From positions 1,798,001 to 1,862,000 of the forward strand of contig NZ_CP064952.1 of assembly GCF_011038885.2 (NCBI RefSeq): a DNA stretch of 64,000 nucleotides, written 5' to 3'. The DNA comes from Schaalia sp. ZJ405 (GTDB taxonomy: Bacteria > Actinomycetota > Actinomycetes > Actinomycetales > Actinomycetaceae). Made by a program: the position numbers and the translations under genes. Below, piece by piece: positions 39,062 to 46,925 of the stretch. How positions within the stretch are numbered: position 1 is the stretch's first letter; the number at the start of each line of letters is the position of its first letter. The notes under the pieces are model-generated. The model was not told where the DNA came from. It saw nothing but the letters and a program-made list of their open reading frames with translations, and made no database searches.

Positions 39062-39238
39062 TTATGCGCCGTATTGCGTCGTCGCTAAAGATCCGGCGAT
39101 CGAGGCAACCTGCGCAGCCCGCACTGAATGTTCCCCGGGCGAGCTCTGCATCGGAGCCCCTTTCACCTGGTCTTGGCGTACGAGAAACTGGGGCGGAGCA
39201 TCGAGGTTCCCATGTGCAACCACGAAAACATCAGTCAT
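39062..39238 (-). CDS. Possible 58-residue protein between the fusion gene and the ADP-ribosylglycohydrolase
   Basis: A short frame starts with ATG overlapping the upstream stop (AATAATGACTGATG) and has GAGGG 7 bases ahead. It begins MTDVFVVAHGNLDAPPQFLV and ends TTQYGA. No family recognised. The coupled start, good ribosome-binding site and tight fit in the operon support translation. It could also be the remnant of a longer gene. Nothing can be said about its function. Confidence 0.4.
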   Translation of the reverse strand: MTDVFVVAHGNLDAPPQFLVRQDQVKGAPMQSSPGEHSVRAAQVASIAGSLATTQYGA

Positions 39239-40577
39239 TATTCGCCCTCGCTAATGCCACGGTTCTGGCAATAACGTCGTCGATGCTGCACCCATTTTTT
39301 CCTGGGAGCGATGTTGCGATTGAATTATTCAGCGGAGCCGTGTACTCGTCTCCAATTCCATTGAGTCCACAGAAGGCACCGATCACTCCGCCGATTGTGG
39401 CTCCAACCGAATCGGTATCCCATCCCGCTGCGACACCCGCGTGGATCCCCTTCCAGAAGTCCCCGCCTGAGAATTCCAGTGCAAACGCGATAGTCGCCGC
39501 ATTGTTGAGAACATGGACCCAGTGATGGTGACCGTATCTGTCATGCAGTGCGTCAAGCCCCGCCTCGCAATCAGTAGTTGATGCAGCGCATTCACGGCCA
39601 AAAGTCACCGCCTCGTGCAGCGCGCTTGTTGAGGAGATAACGGTGAGTGATACGTCGAGTGCTTCACTTATCGTTGACTCACTCATCGCGGCCGAGCAGA
39701 GCGCCGCGGCCCACATCTCGCCATAAATTCCATTGCGCGAATGCGAAATTCGTGCGTCTTTCCACGCAAGGTAAGCAGCCCGATGAGGTTTGCCCGGATT
39801 GGTCCACCCAAAGACATCAGCACGAATAAGCGCCCCGATCCATTCGCGGAAGGGATTCAGTCGGTGTCCGCATTCGGGTACGGGCCGCGCATCAAGAAGG
39901 TTGCGATACGCAGCGCGTTCAGCGGTGAATACTCGTCCCGCCGGTAGGTTATCGAGCCACAGTTGGGCAACATCATCCGAGGTAAATTCAGGCCCTTTCG
40001 TCTCTAAAAGTTCAAGGGCAAGCAGCGGATAGTTGATGTCGTCATCCTCTGGGGTGCCGTTGATGTTTTCAACTAGCGAATTCACTCGTGAGCGACGATT
40101 CCACGGCCATCTCTCCGCTATATCACCGGGGAGTCCCTCTTGAGTGAAGTAGCCGTGAATGGGCCAATTTCCCGTTGCTTGAGCAATAGCTCGGATCCCC
40201 TGCCGAGGAATCTTTTCAACAGGTTTACCGCTGACGCATCCGACGAGTCGGCCATACCACGCACCCCGGACTCGCACCATATAGGTATCCCACTGGTTTT
40301 CTCGTAACTTCACACCGTCCTTGAAATCGGGAGCATCGAACACCGCTTCGATACGCGCCGGATTATCGAGGGTATCCAGCTCATGCAAAATCGTCCGAGC
40401 AAGTTCGCGTAAGTGGCAATCTGCCCCTATCGGACTTGCTCCAGAGACCTGTGCAATGAGTGATCCTCCAGCGTCGCGCCACGCGTTGATGATGTTCTCC
40501 GGGACAATCCCCTCGTCACCGAGTGCCACCAGTTCGTGAGCAACGAGGTCTTCCGGCTGAGCCCAGGTAATTCTCAT
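39231..40577 (-). CDS. ADP-ribosylglycohydrolase-family protein, long form
   Basis: 448 residues of the DraG/ARH fold (all-helical, binuclear metal). After a divergent N-terminal 100 residues come RGAWYGRLVGCVSGKPVE, the first metal motif in altered form (TPEDDDINYP in place of TDDT) and the second motif GWDTDSVGATIGGVIGA with both aspartates. The family removes ADP-ribose or ribose-like groups from proteins or small molecules. Proximity to a sugar importer suggests a small-molecule glycoside. Overlaps the next upstream gene by 4 bases and differs from it strongly, so they are not recent duplicates. Confidence 0.82.
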   Translation of the reverse strand: MRITWAQPEDLVAHELVALGDEGIVPENIINAWRDAGGSLIAQVSGASPIGADCHLRELARTILHELDTLDNPARIEAVFDAPDFKDGVKLRENQWDTYMVRVRGAWYGRLVGCVSGKPVEKIPRQGIRAIAQATGNWPIHGYFTQEGLPGDIAERWPWNRRSRVNSLVENINGTPEDDDINYPLLALELLETKGPEFTSDDVAQLWLDNLPAGRVFTAERAAYRNLLDARPVPECGHRLNPFREWIGALIRADVFGWTNPGKPHRAAYLAWKDARISHSRNGIYGEMWAAALCSAAMSESTISEALDVSLTVISSTSALHEAVTFGRECAASTTDCEAGLDALHDRYGHHHWVHVLNNAATIAFALEFSGGDFWKGIHAGVAAGWDTDSVGATIGGVIGAFCGLNGIGDEYTAPLNNSIATSLPGKNGCSIDDVIARTVALARANND

Positions 40578-41746
40578 CGGGCACCACCCGTGCGGATGGT
40601 ATCTTTCATTTTCACGATATTCACCAAACGTTGGTGGTCATCACGCATGATGTTCTCAGCTGCCTCGCCAAGTGTCTTCCCGAGCCCACGCAGATCAAGA
40701 TTCGAGGCGAGAGAAATGTCGTTGATCCATTGATCGGGTACCTGTTCGATTCCGCCCAGCGCTGCGCAAATTGCTCCTGCCATGACTGCGATGGAATCGG
40801 CATCGCGTCCATAGTTGATTGCTGAGAGAACGCAATTCTTATAGTCCCCATCGAACGCCGCGACAAGACCTAATGCGATAGGGAGTTCCTCGATGGCCTT
40901 CGTACGGGAAGGACGACGAGCATCCATACTCATCTCACGATAAGTATCCCCCACCGTATCGAAAGGCTTCACCGCCTCACGAAGTGCATTATTGAGCTGA
41001 ATGATGTCCTCGTCTTTTGTTACCTTTCCACGCCATTTCAGCCCTTCGGCAACGACCGCTTCAATCGCGGTCTTCGTCCCGTCGTGCGCGAGGTAAATCG
41101 CCGTTGCGAGGACGCCATCCGCATTGGCAGATGGGATGAGCGCATGAGCGACAGCGCCCGCGTAAACACCCGCCGCCTCGCGTCCATAGGATGACTGATG
41201 GGCACCGGCCATATCGATGGCTTCGTTATAAGCGCCTTGCGGGTCCCCGGCGTTGACCACGCCGACGGGAGCCATGTACATGGCAGCCCCGCAGTTCACG
41301 ATGTTGCCAACTCCGGCTTCCCTCGGGTCAACATGCCCATAATGGAGTCGCGCAACAATCCATTTTTCCGCGAGAAATATGCGCTGTAAAAGGAGTTTCT
41401 CACTTTCAAGTTCGGGAATCCACATTGGGTTTCCGATCAGGCGTGGAGTTACCTCGCTTGCCATGTCATATGCAGTGAGGTGGCGACGGGTCTTCGCGTA
41501 CACGTCGATGATGACGGAGGTCATCAGGGTATCGTCGGTGACGTGACCGTCCCCTTTGTGATACGGCGCGATCGGACGAGCGTGTTCCCAATCTAGGTAA
41601 TAGGGTTCAACAATTCCCTTGACAAGACCTCCCCACCGTTCGCGAATCTGCTGTGGCGTCCATCCCTCTGTAGCTCCTCCAAGCGCGTCACCAACGGCCG
41701 CACCCGCAATGACCGCCTGTGCTCGTTCGTGAATGTAGGTCGTCAT
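40574..41746 (-). CDS. ADP-ribosylglycohydrolase-family protein, standard form
   Basis: 390 residues: AVIAGAAVGDALGGATEGW at the N-terminus, metal motif HVTDDTLM, NCGAAMYMAPVGVVNAGDP, and the second metal motif GRDADSIAVMAGAICAALGG. All expected ligands of the DraG/ARH family are present, so hydrolase activity on a ribosyl N- or O-glycoside is plausible. An AGGAGAAGGA site precedes the ATG. It follows the binding-protein gene across an intercistronic hairpin, which sets it in the transporter operon rather than in a nitrogenase or protein-modification context. Confidence 0.87.
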   Translation of the reverse strand: MTTYIHERAQAVIAGAAVGDALGGATEGWTPQQIRERWGGLVKGIVEPYYLDWEHARPIAPYHKGDGHVTDDTLMTSVIIDVYAKTRRHLTAYDMASEVTPRLIGNPMWIPELESEKLLLQRIFLAEKWIVARLHYGHVDPREAGVGNIVNCGAAMYMAPVGVVNAGDPQGAYNEAIDMAGAHQSSYGREAAGVYAGAVAHALIPSANADGVLATAIYLAHDGTKTAIEAVVAEGLKWRGKVTKDEDIIQLNNALREAVKPFDTVGDTYREMSMDARRPSRTKAIEELPIALGLVAAFDGDYKNCVLSAINYGRDADSIAVMAGAICAALGGIEQVPDQWINDISLASNLDLRGLGKTLGEAAENIMRDDHQRLVNIVKMKDTIRTGGAR

Positions 41747-41780
41747 ATTGTCCTTCTCCTCGAAATGATGTGCTCGTCGG

Positions 41781-41808
41781 GGTGTGCCCGGCGCGGACCG
41801 GGCACACC
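41781..41808 (-). other. Intercistronic hairpin after the binding-protein gene
   Basis: 11-bp stem (41781-41791 / 41798-41808) with a 6-base loop and no T-run. It lies between the solute-binding-protein gene and the hydrolases. Such hairpins commonly stabilise the upstream mRNA so that binding protein is made in excess. Confidence 0.65.
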
Positions 41809-41833
41809 TCGGAGTGGGGAAATCTTGGAAACT

Positions 41834-43117
41834 CTATTGTCCTGAGATGTCGTTCCATCCAGACGTCAGTTGCTGTTGGAGCTGATCACGTTCGATTTCC
41901 TGCGCGAAGTACTGCTGGAATGCCGGTGTGGCTACTGTGTCTTTCCACTGTCCGTAGAAATCGGCGAATAGGTAGGGCGCATCAGTCATATATTTGCCCG
42001 ACTTCAGGATTGTCTCCCAGGCAGGTTGATCCGAAAGATTCTTCGCCATGATGTCCTGTGCAGCGGCTGATGCCGGAATAAGAGCATCGGCCTCATTGAT
42101 TTTTGCAAGGTTTTCGGCCTGGACGAAGTAGTTGATGAACTTTGCGGCTTCTTCAGCATGTTTCGAGTCGACATTCACTGAGAGCGTTTGAGGATTCGCT
42201 GCTTGTTTTGCTCCCGCCGACCCTTCGAGCGGAGGAAGAACCACCCATTCGAATCCTTCGGGAGCATCTTTGGCAATGTTCGCTGCTTGGTAGGATCCCT
42301 GGATCGTCATGGCAACCTGTCCCGCATAGAACGAGGCAAGAACCTCCGACCCCGATTGCGTCAGCGACAGTGGCTGTAGTGTCTGATCCTTGAATGCCAT
42401 ATCGTGAACAATTTGGGGCAGCGAGAGTTCTCCATCTGCAACCTTAATCGTTGCTTCTCGTCCGGTTCCTTCGAAGAAGGTACCGTCAAATTGCGGCCCC
42501 ATCGCCATCATCGCGGCCGTGGGGCTCTTGAGTCCCCAGCCCAACCCAAAGACATCGCCCTTTGTCGTTGCCTTTGCGATTTCCTGAAGTTCACTCCACT
42601 TCATTGTGTCGCCGGTTGGAATTGTGACACCCGCTTGATCAAGAAGGGTTTTGTTGGCAAAGACGACATAGGACTGGAGTTCCGTCGGGGCAGCAACGAT
42701 CTTGTCATCAACCGTGACTGAGCCCATGACTCCTTTCGGAACATCTGAGACGAATTTCGAGTCAAGAAGTTCGGTGAGGTCTGCGAGATATCCGTCTCGA
42801 GCAAAGGCAACGATGGAGGCTGCCTCGTAGTGAATAATATCTGGCGCTGCCCCGGCATTGAATTGGGTAATCAGCTTGTCGTAGATGCCGTCCCAACCGG
42901 CGGGAACGATCTTGACCTGAACATTCGGGTGTTCTTTATTCCACGAATCAACGATTTCTTTGGTGACCTCGATTGCACCACTTTGGTCCGAAAGTGACTG
43001 AAAGGTCAGTTCGACGGGGTCAGAAGGAGAGGAAGCCTCATTGCTTGCTCCTGCTGAACACGCGGCCATCGCGAAGGCGGACGCTGCCGCTATCGCAAAT
43101 ACCTTGAGATGACGCAT
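41834..43117 (-). CDS. Sugar ABC transporter substrate-binding lipoprotein (CUT1, family 1)
   Basis: 427 residues, with a signal peptide and lipobox ending MAAC (Cys about residue 20), then VELTFQSLSDQSGAIEVTKE, the opening of family 1 extracellular binding proteins (MalE/UgpB-like). Anchored outside the membrane to deliver substrate to the two permeases upstream. The start at 43117 has AAAGGAA. The frame to 43132 adds five residues with no site of its own. The ligand cannot be read from sequence; the operon content suggests an oligosaccharide or glycosylated acid. Confidence 0.92.
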   Translation of the reverse strand: MRHLKVFAIAAASAFAMAACSAGASNEASSPSDPVELTFQSLSDQSGAIEVTKEIVDSWNKEHPNVQVKIVPAGWDGIYDKLITQFNAGAAPDIIHYEAASIVAFARDGYLADLTELLDSKFVSDVPKGVMGSVTVDDKIVAAPTELQSYVVFANKTLLDQAGVTIPTGDTMKWSELQEIAKATTKGDVFGLGWGLKSPTAAMMAMGPQFDGTFFEGTGREATIKVADGELSLPQIVHDMAFKDQTLQPLSLTQSGSEVLASFYAGQVAMTIQGSYQAANIAKDAPEGFEWVVLPPLEGSAGAKQAANPQTLSVNVDSKHAEEAAKFINYFVQAENLAKINEADALIPASAAAQDIMAKNLSDQPAWETILKSGKYMTDAPYLFADFYGQWKDTVATPAFQQYFAQEIERDQLQQQLTSGWNDISGQ

Positions 43118-43176
43118 GGTGGTTCCTTTCATTGGGTATTACTCAATCTGTCGAGAGATATGAACGTGTGAGAGTT

Positions 43177-44007
43177 TCAGCCTTTGACAGCGCCGGCCAT
43201 CATTCCGGAGATGAGTTTTCGTTGCATGATGGTGAAGAAAATGATCGAAGGGATAGCGGCAAGAACGGAGCCGGCAGCGAGTGGACCGAGAGCAACCTTG
43301 CCTTCTCCACCGATGAACATCTTCAGGGTGATGGGGAGCGTGTAGTTTTCAGGGGATTGCAAAAGGACGAGTCCAAAGAAGAATTCGTTCCATGAGGAGA
43401 CGAAGGCAAACAACGCTGTTGCAACGATTCCCGGGGCAAGCAGTGGGAAAACGATCTTCATGAGCACCGTCCACCTGGATGCGCCATCCATCGCACCAGC
43501 TTCTTCTAAATCGAAGGGAATATTCGCGACGTATCCCTGGAGCATCCACAAGGCAAAGGGCAATGTGTAGGTGGTATGGACAAGGGTGAGCCCGACGAGT
43601 GAATCCGTCAGGTTCATTGCCCGCAGGATGAGGAACAACGGGAGAATGATGAGGATTACTGGGAATACCTGACTAACCATCACCCACGCTGATCCAATTG
43701 CTCGGATTTTTCCACCGAACCGAGCCAGCAGGTAGGACGCGGGCAGAGAAATAGCAACAACAAGGAGCGTTGATGCTAACGCAACGAGAAGCGAATTCAC
43801 TGCGGAACGTATGAGCCCTTGTTTTTCAAGCGCAACCGAGTAGTTACTCGCCGTGAATTGCTGGGGAATGATGTTGACGGATAACGAGTTGAGTTCCGCA
43901 GATGACTTGAAGGAGCATGAGATCAGCCAGATGAGAGGGAATGCCAGAAAAACGATGAACGCCGCAAGGAGAACATATTGACCGATTCGCCCAAGTGTCC
44001 GTGTCAT
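43177..44007 (-). CDS. CUT1 sugar ABC permease, MalG-like
   Basis: 276 residues with six predicted helices. The cytoplasmic EAA loop, which docks to the ATPase, reads EEAGAMDGASRWTVLMKIVF then PLLAP. Typical MalG-type N-terminus with a long first periplasmic loop (SSAELNSLSVNIIPQQFT). Overlaps the MalF-like gene by ATGA. Confidence 0.93.
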   Translation of the reverse strand: MTRTLGRIGQYVLLAAFIVFLAFPLIWLISCSFKSSAELNSLSVNIIPQQFTASNYSVALEKQGLIRSAVNSLLVALASTLLVVAISLPASYLLARFGGKIRAIGSAWVMVSQVFPVILIILPLFLILRAMNLTDSLVGLTLVHTTYTLPFALWMLQGYVANIPFDLEEAGAMDGASRWTVLMKIVFPLLAPGIVATALFAFVSSWNEFFFGLVLLQSPENYTLPITLKMFIGGEGKVALGPLAAGSVLAAIPSIIFFTIMQRKLISGMMAGAVKG

Positions 44008-44984
44008 TTCCCTTCCTTCCCTTCACGTAGTTGCAGCTTCAGGTAGATCGCAAGAAGTATCGTTACGATGACAACGAGGATGAGCCCCATTGCTGCTGCA
44101 TACCCGATATTCCGATTCTTAAATGCTTCAATGTAGGTGAAGAGCATCGGAAGCATTGTTCTCCCACCGGGGCCACCTTCCGTCAGCACATAGACAAGCG
44201 AGAAGGAATTGAAGTTCCAAATAAAGTTGAGCGAGCTAATTGCTGCAATGATTGGAACCAGCGATGGAAGAGTGACGTAGCGGAATCGACTCCAAGCACC
44301 TGCGCCATCAATCTGCGCCGCTTCCATAGTTTCAACTGGAATTTGTTGAAGCCCCGCCAGCAGCGTCACCGTTGTCTGCGGCATCCCAACCCATACACCA
44401 ACAACAATGACCGCTGGAAATGCAAGCGAGAATGATCCCAACCAGTTGATACCTGAGGGAAAACCGAAGAATCCTAGGAACGCATTGATCGGCCCTGCAT
44501 TGGGTGAGTACAACATCCGCCACATGATTGCAACAACAACGGGCGGCATCGCCCACGGGATGAGCGCAAGAACTCGGGTCAATCCCCGAAAACGCAAATT
44601 TGCGTTGAGGAGCAGTGCGAGGATCATTCCAAGAATCATTTGGAGAACCGTGACCGAAACCGCCCAGACTAGTCCAATCTTGAAAGATTCCCAGAACATC
44701 TCGTTTCCAGCGAGCTTCTGAAAGTTATGAATTCCGACGAATTGATAGTGTGGATTACGAGTCAATCGCGCATCTGTAAATGCCAGACAAATCCCAATAA
44801 GCAGCGGTATAACAGAAAACAAAAGAACGGGAATGAGCGACGGCATCGCAAGAGCTATCGCTTCATTGCGACGTTCTTTATGCCGAAGCGATTGCGACGA
44901 TCTGGAAGGCTTTCGAGCGAAGCGCTTTCGTGCAGGTTGAGATTGGTCAACCGCACGCGTGCGTGTTTCAGCTGCCATGCTCAT
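44004..44984 (-). CDS. CUT1 sugar ABC permease, MalF-like
   Basis: 326 residues. A basic 40-residue cytoplasmic N-terminus precedes six predicted helices. The EAA loop is MEAAQIDGAGAWSRFRYVTL. GGAG lies about 9 bases before the ATG at 44984, and the gene overlaps the 3' end of lacI by 17 bases. No ABC ATPase is encoded in the operon, so this importer must borrow an MsiK/UgpC-type ATPase encoded elsewhere, a common actinobacterial arrangement. Confidence 0.93.
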   Translation of the reverse strand: MSMAAETRTRAVDQSQPARKRFARKPSRSSQSLRHKERRNEAIALAMPSLIPVLLFSVIPLLIGICLAFTDARLTRNPHYQFVGIHNFQKLAGNEMFWESFKIGLVWAVSVTVLQMILGMILALLLNANLRFRGLTRVLALIPWAMPPVVVAIMWRMLYSPNAGPINAFLGFFGFPSGINWLGSFSLAFPAVIVVGVWVGMPQTTVTLLAGLQQIPVETMEAAQIDGAGAWSRFRYVTLPSLVPIIAAISSLNFIWNFNSFSLVYVLTEGGPGGRTMLPMLFTYIEAFKNRNIGYAAAMGLILVVIVTILLAIYLKLQLREGKEGK

Positions 44985-46020
44985 TCATACGCTCCTCTCC
45001 GCTTGTTGATTCGGCAATGACTAACGTCGGTTCAAGGAAGGTAGCTTGGGGTTCCAGTTCAGGATTATCGAAGCGATCAAGAAGCCGCTGGGCCGCAGCC
45101 TTTCCACGATCCACAGCATGGAGCGAAACACTCGTAACGGACGGGATCATGACCTTTCCCAGGTCAATCGCATCCATTCCCGTCACCGCTACATCGGTGG
45201 GCACCGTCATTCCTGCGCGGATCAGTTCGCGAATAACACCGATAGCCAAGAGATCATTTGCAGCAATGACTGCACGCACACCCGGGACGGCAGCACTTCC
45301 TTCCCACAAACGCACAATTCTCCGGCCTGCCTGCGAACCGTCATCGAGGGTAAAGTCATCCACCCGAAGAGTCCGAGCCGACTTCACGCGACTACCAGCA
45401 TCCTCGACTGCTTTATCAAAACCGTTTTGCCTAGCTGCACCCGGTCGAGTCTCCAGTGGACCATTAACGAAAACGAGGTCGGTATACCCCAATGCCAATA
45501 CGTGCTCTACCGCAAGGACAATTCCCGCAGTTGAATCCGTAGCAACTGTGTCAAAGTCACCGTCCTCCACTGGCTGTCCGATGAGCACAACAGGAATGGG
45601 GCTTTCATTCAATGCGACAACCAATGCATCATTCACTCGGACCGTCGACATGATGACCGCATCGATAGAGCCATTAGAAAATGAACGCACCACGTCAAGT
45701 GCGCGGGTTGCGTCGGAATCGATAGGAAGCACGACGACTCGATATCCGGCCGGCGAGAGAACTTCGGTAATCGCCTTGAGCATCTCGACATATACCGGGT
45801 TTCCAATGTCCGGAACAGCGAAAGCGACGTTCATTGTGCGTCCTGCGCGCAAAGCACGCGCACGAAAATCGGGGATGTAGCCGAGTTCTTCAGCTACCGC
45901 ATGCACTTTCGCAACAACGGCTTCGCTGGCACCCGTGCCACGCATCGCACGCGATGCCGAACCGATCGAGACTCCTGCACGCGCAGCAACTTGAGCGAGA
46001 GTTGGTTTCCGAGAGTCCAT
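44968..46020 (-). CDS. LacI-family repressor of the 35-46 kb operon
   Basis: 350 residues. N-terminal LacI helix-turn-helix with hinge (PTLAQVAARAGVSIGSASRA), then a periplasmic-binding-protein-like effector domain (VAFAVPDIGNPVYVEML, AVIAANDLLAIGVIRE, VTGMDAIDLG). The start at 46020 has GGTGAGG upstream. Longer frames run through the promoter. It is the first gene of the operon and is flanked by two matching operators, so it most likely represses its own transcript and the transporter genes until an inducer derived from the imported substrate binds. Confidence 0.92.
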   Translation of the reverse strand: MDSRKPTLAQVAARAGVSIGSASRAMRGTGASEAVVAKVHAVAEELGYIPDFRARALRAGRTMNVAFAVPDIGNPVYVEMLKAITEVLSPAGYRVVVLPIDSDATRALDVVRSFSNGSIDAVIMSTVRVNDALVVALNESPIPVVLIGQPVEDGDFDTVATDSTAGIVLAVEHVLALGYTDLVFVNGPLETRPGAARQNGFDKAVEDAGSRVKSARTLRVDDFTLDDGSQAGRRIVRLWEGSAAVPGVRAVIAANDLLAIGVIRELIRAGMTVPTDVAVTGMDAIDLGKVMIPSVTSVSLHAVDRGKAAAQRLLDRFDNPELEPQATFLEPTLVIAESTSGEERMNEHGS

Positions 46021-46036
46021 ATCCTCACCTTCGAGG

Positions 46037-46052
46037 TTGGAAACGATTCCAA
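46037..46052. promoter_or_regulatory. LacI-type operator O1
   Basis: Perfect palindrome TTGGAAACGATTCCAA with a central CG, between the -10 box and the lacI start. Confidence 0.8.
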
Positions 46053-46065
46053 TTTGACAAGATCG

Positions 46066-46095
46066 AGTATCACAGACTCTTCCAGCGCTTGTCAA
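46066..46095 (-). promoter_or_regulatory. Promoter of the LacI-controlled operon
   Basis: On the minus strand TTGACA (46090-46095) and GATACT (46066-46071) are separated by 18 bases. Operator O1 lies just downstream and O2 about 90 bases upstream. Confidence 0.7.
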
Positions 46096-46181
46096 GCACC
46101 AATGTGATTCACCTAGAATTTAGGCACAATATCGGCCAGTTTTGGACATCTAAAGCTTGGAGTACCACGTCTCATCTGCTA

Positions 46182-46197
46182 TTGGAATCGTTTCCGC
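46182..46197. promoter_or_regulatory. LacI-type operator O2
   Basis: TTGGAATCGTTTCCGC. Its 12-base core (46184-46195) is the exact reverse complement of the O1 core, centred 145 bases away. Confidence 0.72.
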
Positions 46198-46265
46198 TTC
46201 AGCGGCAAACAAACCCCCGCACCCTCCCTAAGAAAACGTCATCTCATATCTGAACACACAACAAA

Positions 46266-46299
46266 ACCCCGAGGCCTCCATACGGAGAAGCCTCGGGGT
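46266..46299 (-). terminator. Terminator of groES
   Basis: 10-bp stem (46266-46275 / 46290-46299) with an inner CTCC/GGAG pair. On the minus strand it is followed by GGTTTTGTTG. Confidence 0.85.
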
Positions 46300-46317
46300 G
46301 ATGGAAGACGCGTGGAG

Positions 46318-46614
46318 TCAGCGCTCAACGATCGCGAGCACGTCGCGAGCGGAAAGAATTTGGAACTCCTGACCGTCGTACTTGACCTCGGTGCCACCGT
46401 AGCGGCTGTAGATCACGACATCGCCGACCTTGACGTCGACGGGCACGCGGTTACCGTTGTCATCAACGCGGCCGGGGCCGACGGCAATGACTTCACCTTC
46501 CTGCGGCTTTTCTTTGGCAGTGTCAGGGATGACCAGACCGGATGCGGTGGTGGTCTCGGCCTCGACCTGGCGGATGACGATGCGGTCCTCGAGGGGCTTG
46601 ATGGAGATCGACAC
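46318..46614 (-). CDS. groES: Co-chaperonin GroES
   Basis: 98 residues: [19 protein letters not shown], the mobile loop [44 protein letters not shown]. Forms the heptameric lid of GroEL. The start is GTG 46614 with AGGGAG upstream. The frame open to 46779 crosses the CIRCE element and is not translated. It stands alone: no groEL within the window on either side, and a terminator directly follows. Confidence 0.96.
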   Translation of the reverse strand: MSISIKPLEDRIVIRQVEAETTTASGLVIPDTAKEKPQEGEVIAVGPGRVDDNGNRVPVDVKVGDVVIYSRYGGTEVKYDGQEFQILSARDVLAIVER

Positions 46615-46735
46615 TGTCGTACTCCCTTTCTTTTTCACGAAGAATTGGATCGTCCCTTGCCTGCCGTCGCGGGGGTCAGGAGTGGGACCCGACCGCGGCC
46701 TTGAGCCGCGTTCTATTGTCGAGTTTAGGCTTGCA

Positions 46736-46762
46736 TTGGCACTCGAGCAAACTGAGTGCCAG
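46736..46762. promoter_or_regulatory. CIRCE element (HrcA operator) upstream of groES
   Basis: TTGGCACTC, nine bases, GAGTGCCAG: the classical CIRCE dyad with one changed base per arm. It predicts heat-shock repression by HrcA. Confidence 0.9.
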
Positions 46763-46886
46763 TTTCGGTGTGCGCTCATCGCGAACAGGCCCTCCCCAGG
46801 TGCCGCGTCCTAAGAGATCAGGGCGATCCCTCCCCCAGCCTGGGTTCCTAGGCCCCACCTTTCCTACGAATACCCATGTGTCATTG

Positions 46887-46894
46887 ACGAGGAC
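46887..46894 (-). repeat. GTCCTCGT word (minus strand) between groES and the methyltransferase
   Basis: Exact reverse copy in the form GACGAGGACG, about 30 bases before the methyltransferase start. Confidence 0.6.
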
Positions 46895-46925
46895 GAGCGC
46901 GGCCTCAACCCCGTAGACTCATCGA

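Noticed and set aside
39058-39525. 155-residue plus-strand frame over the end of the hydrolase gene
   Set aside because: Overlaps a convincing hydrolase gene with metal motifs and has no family signature.
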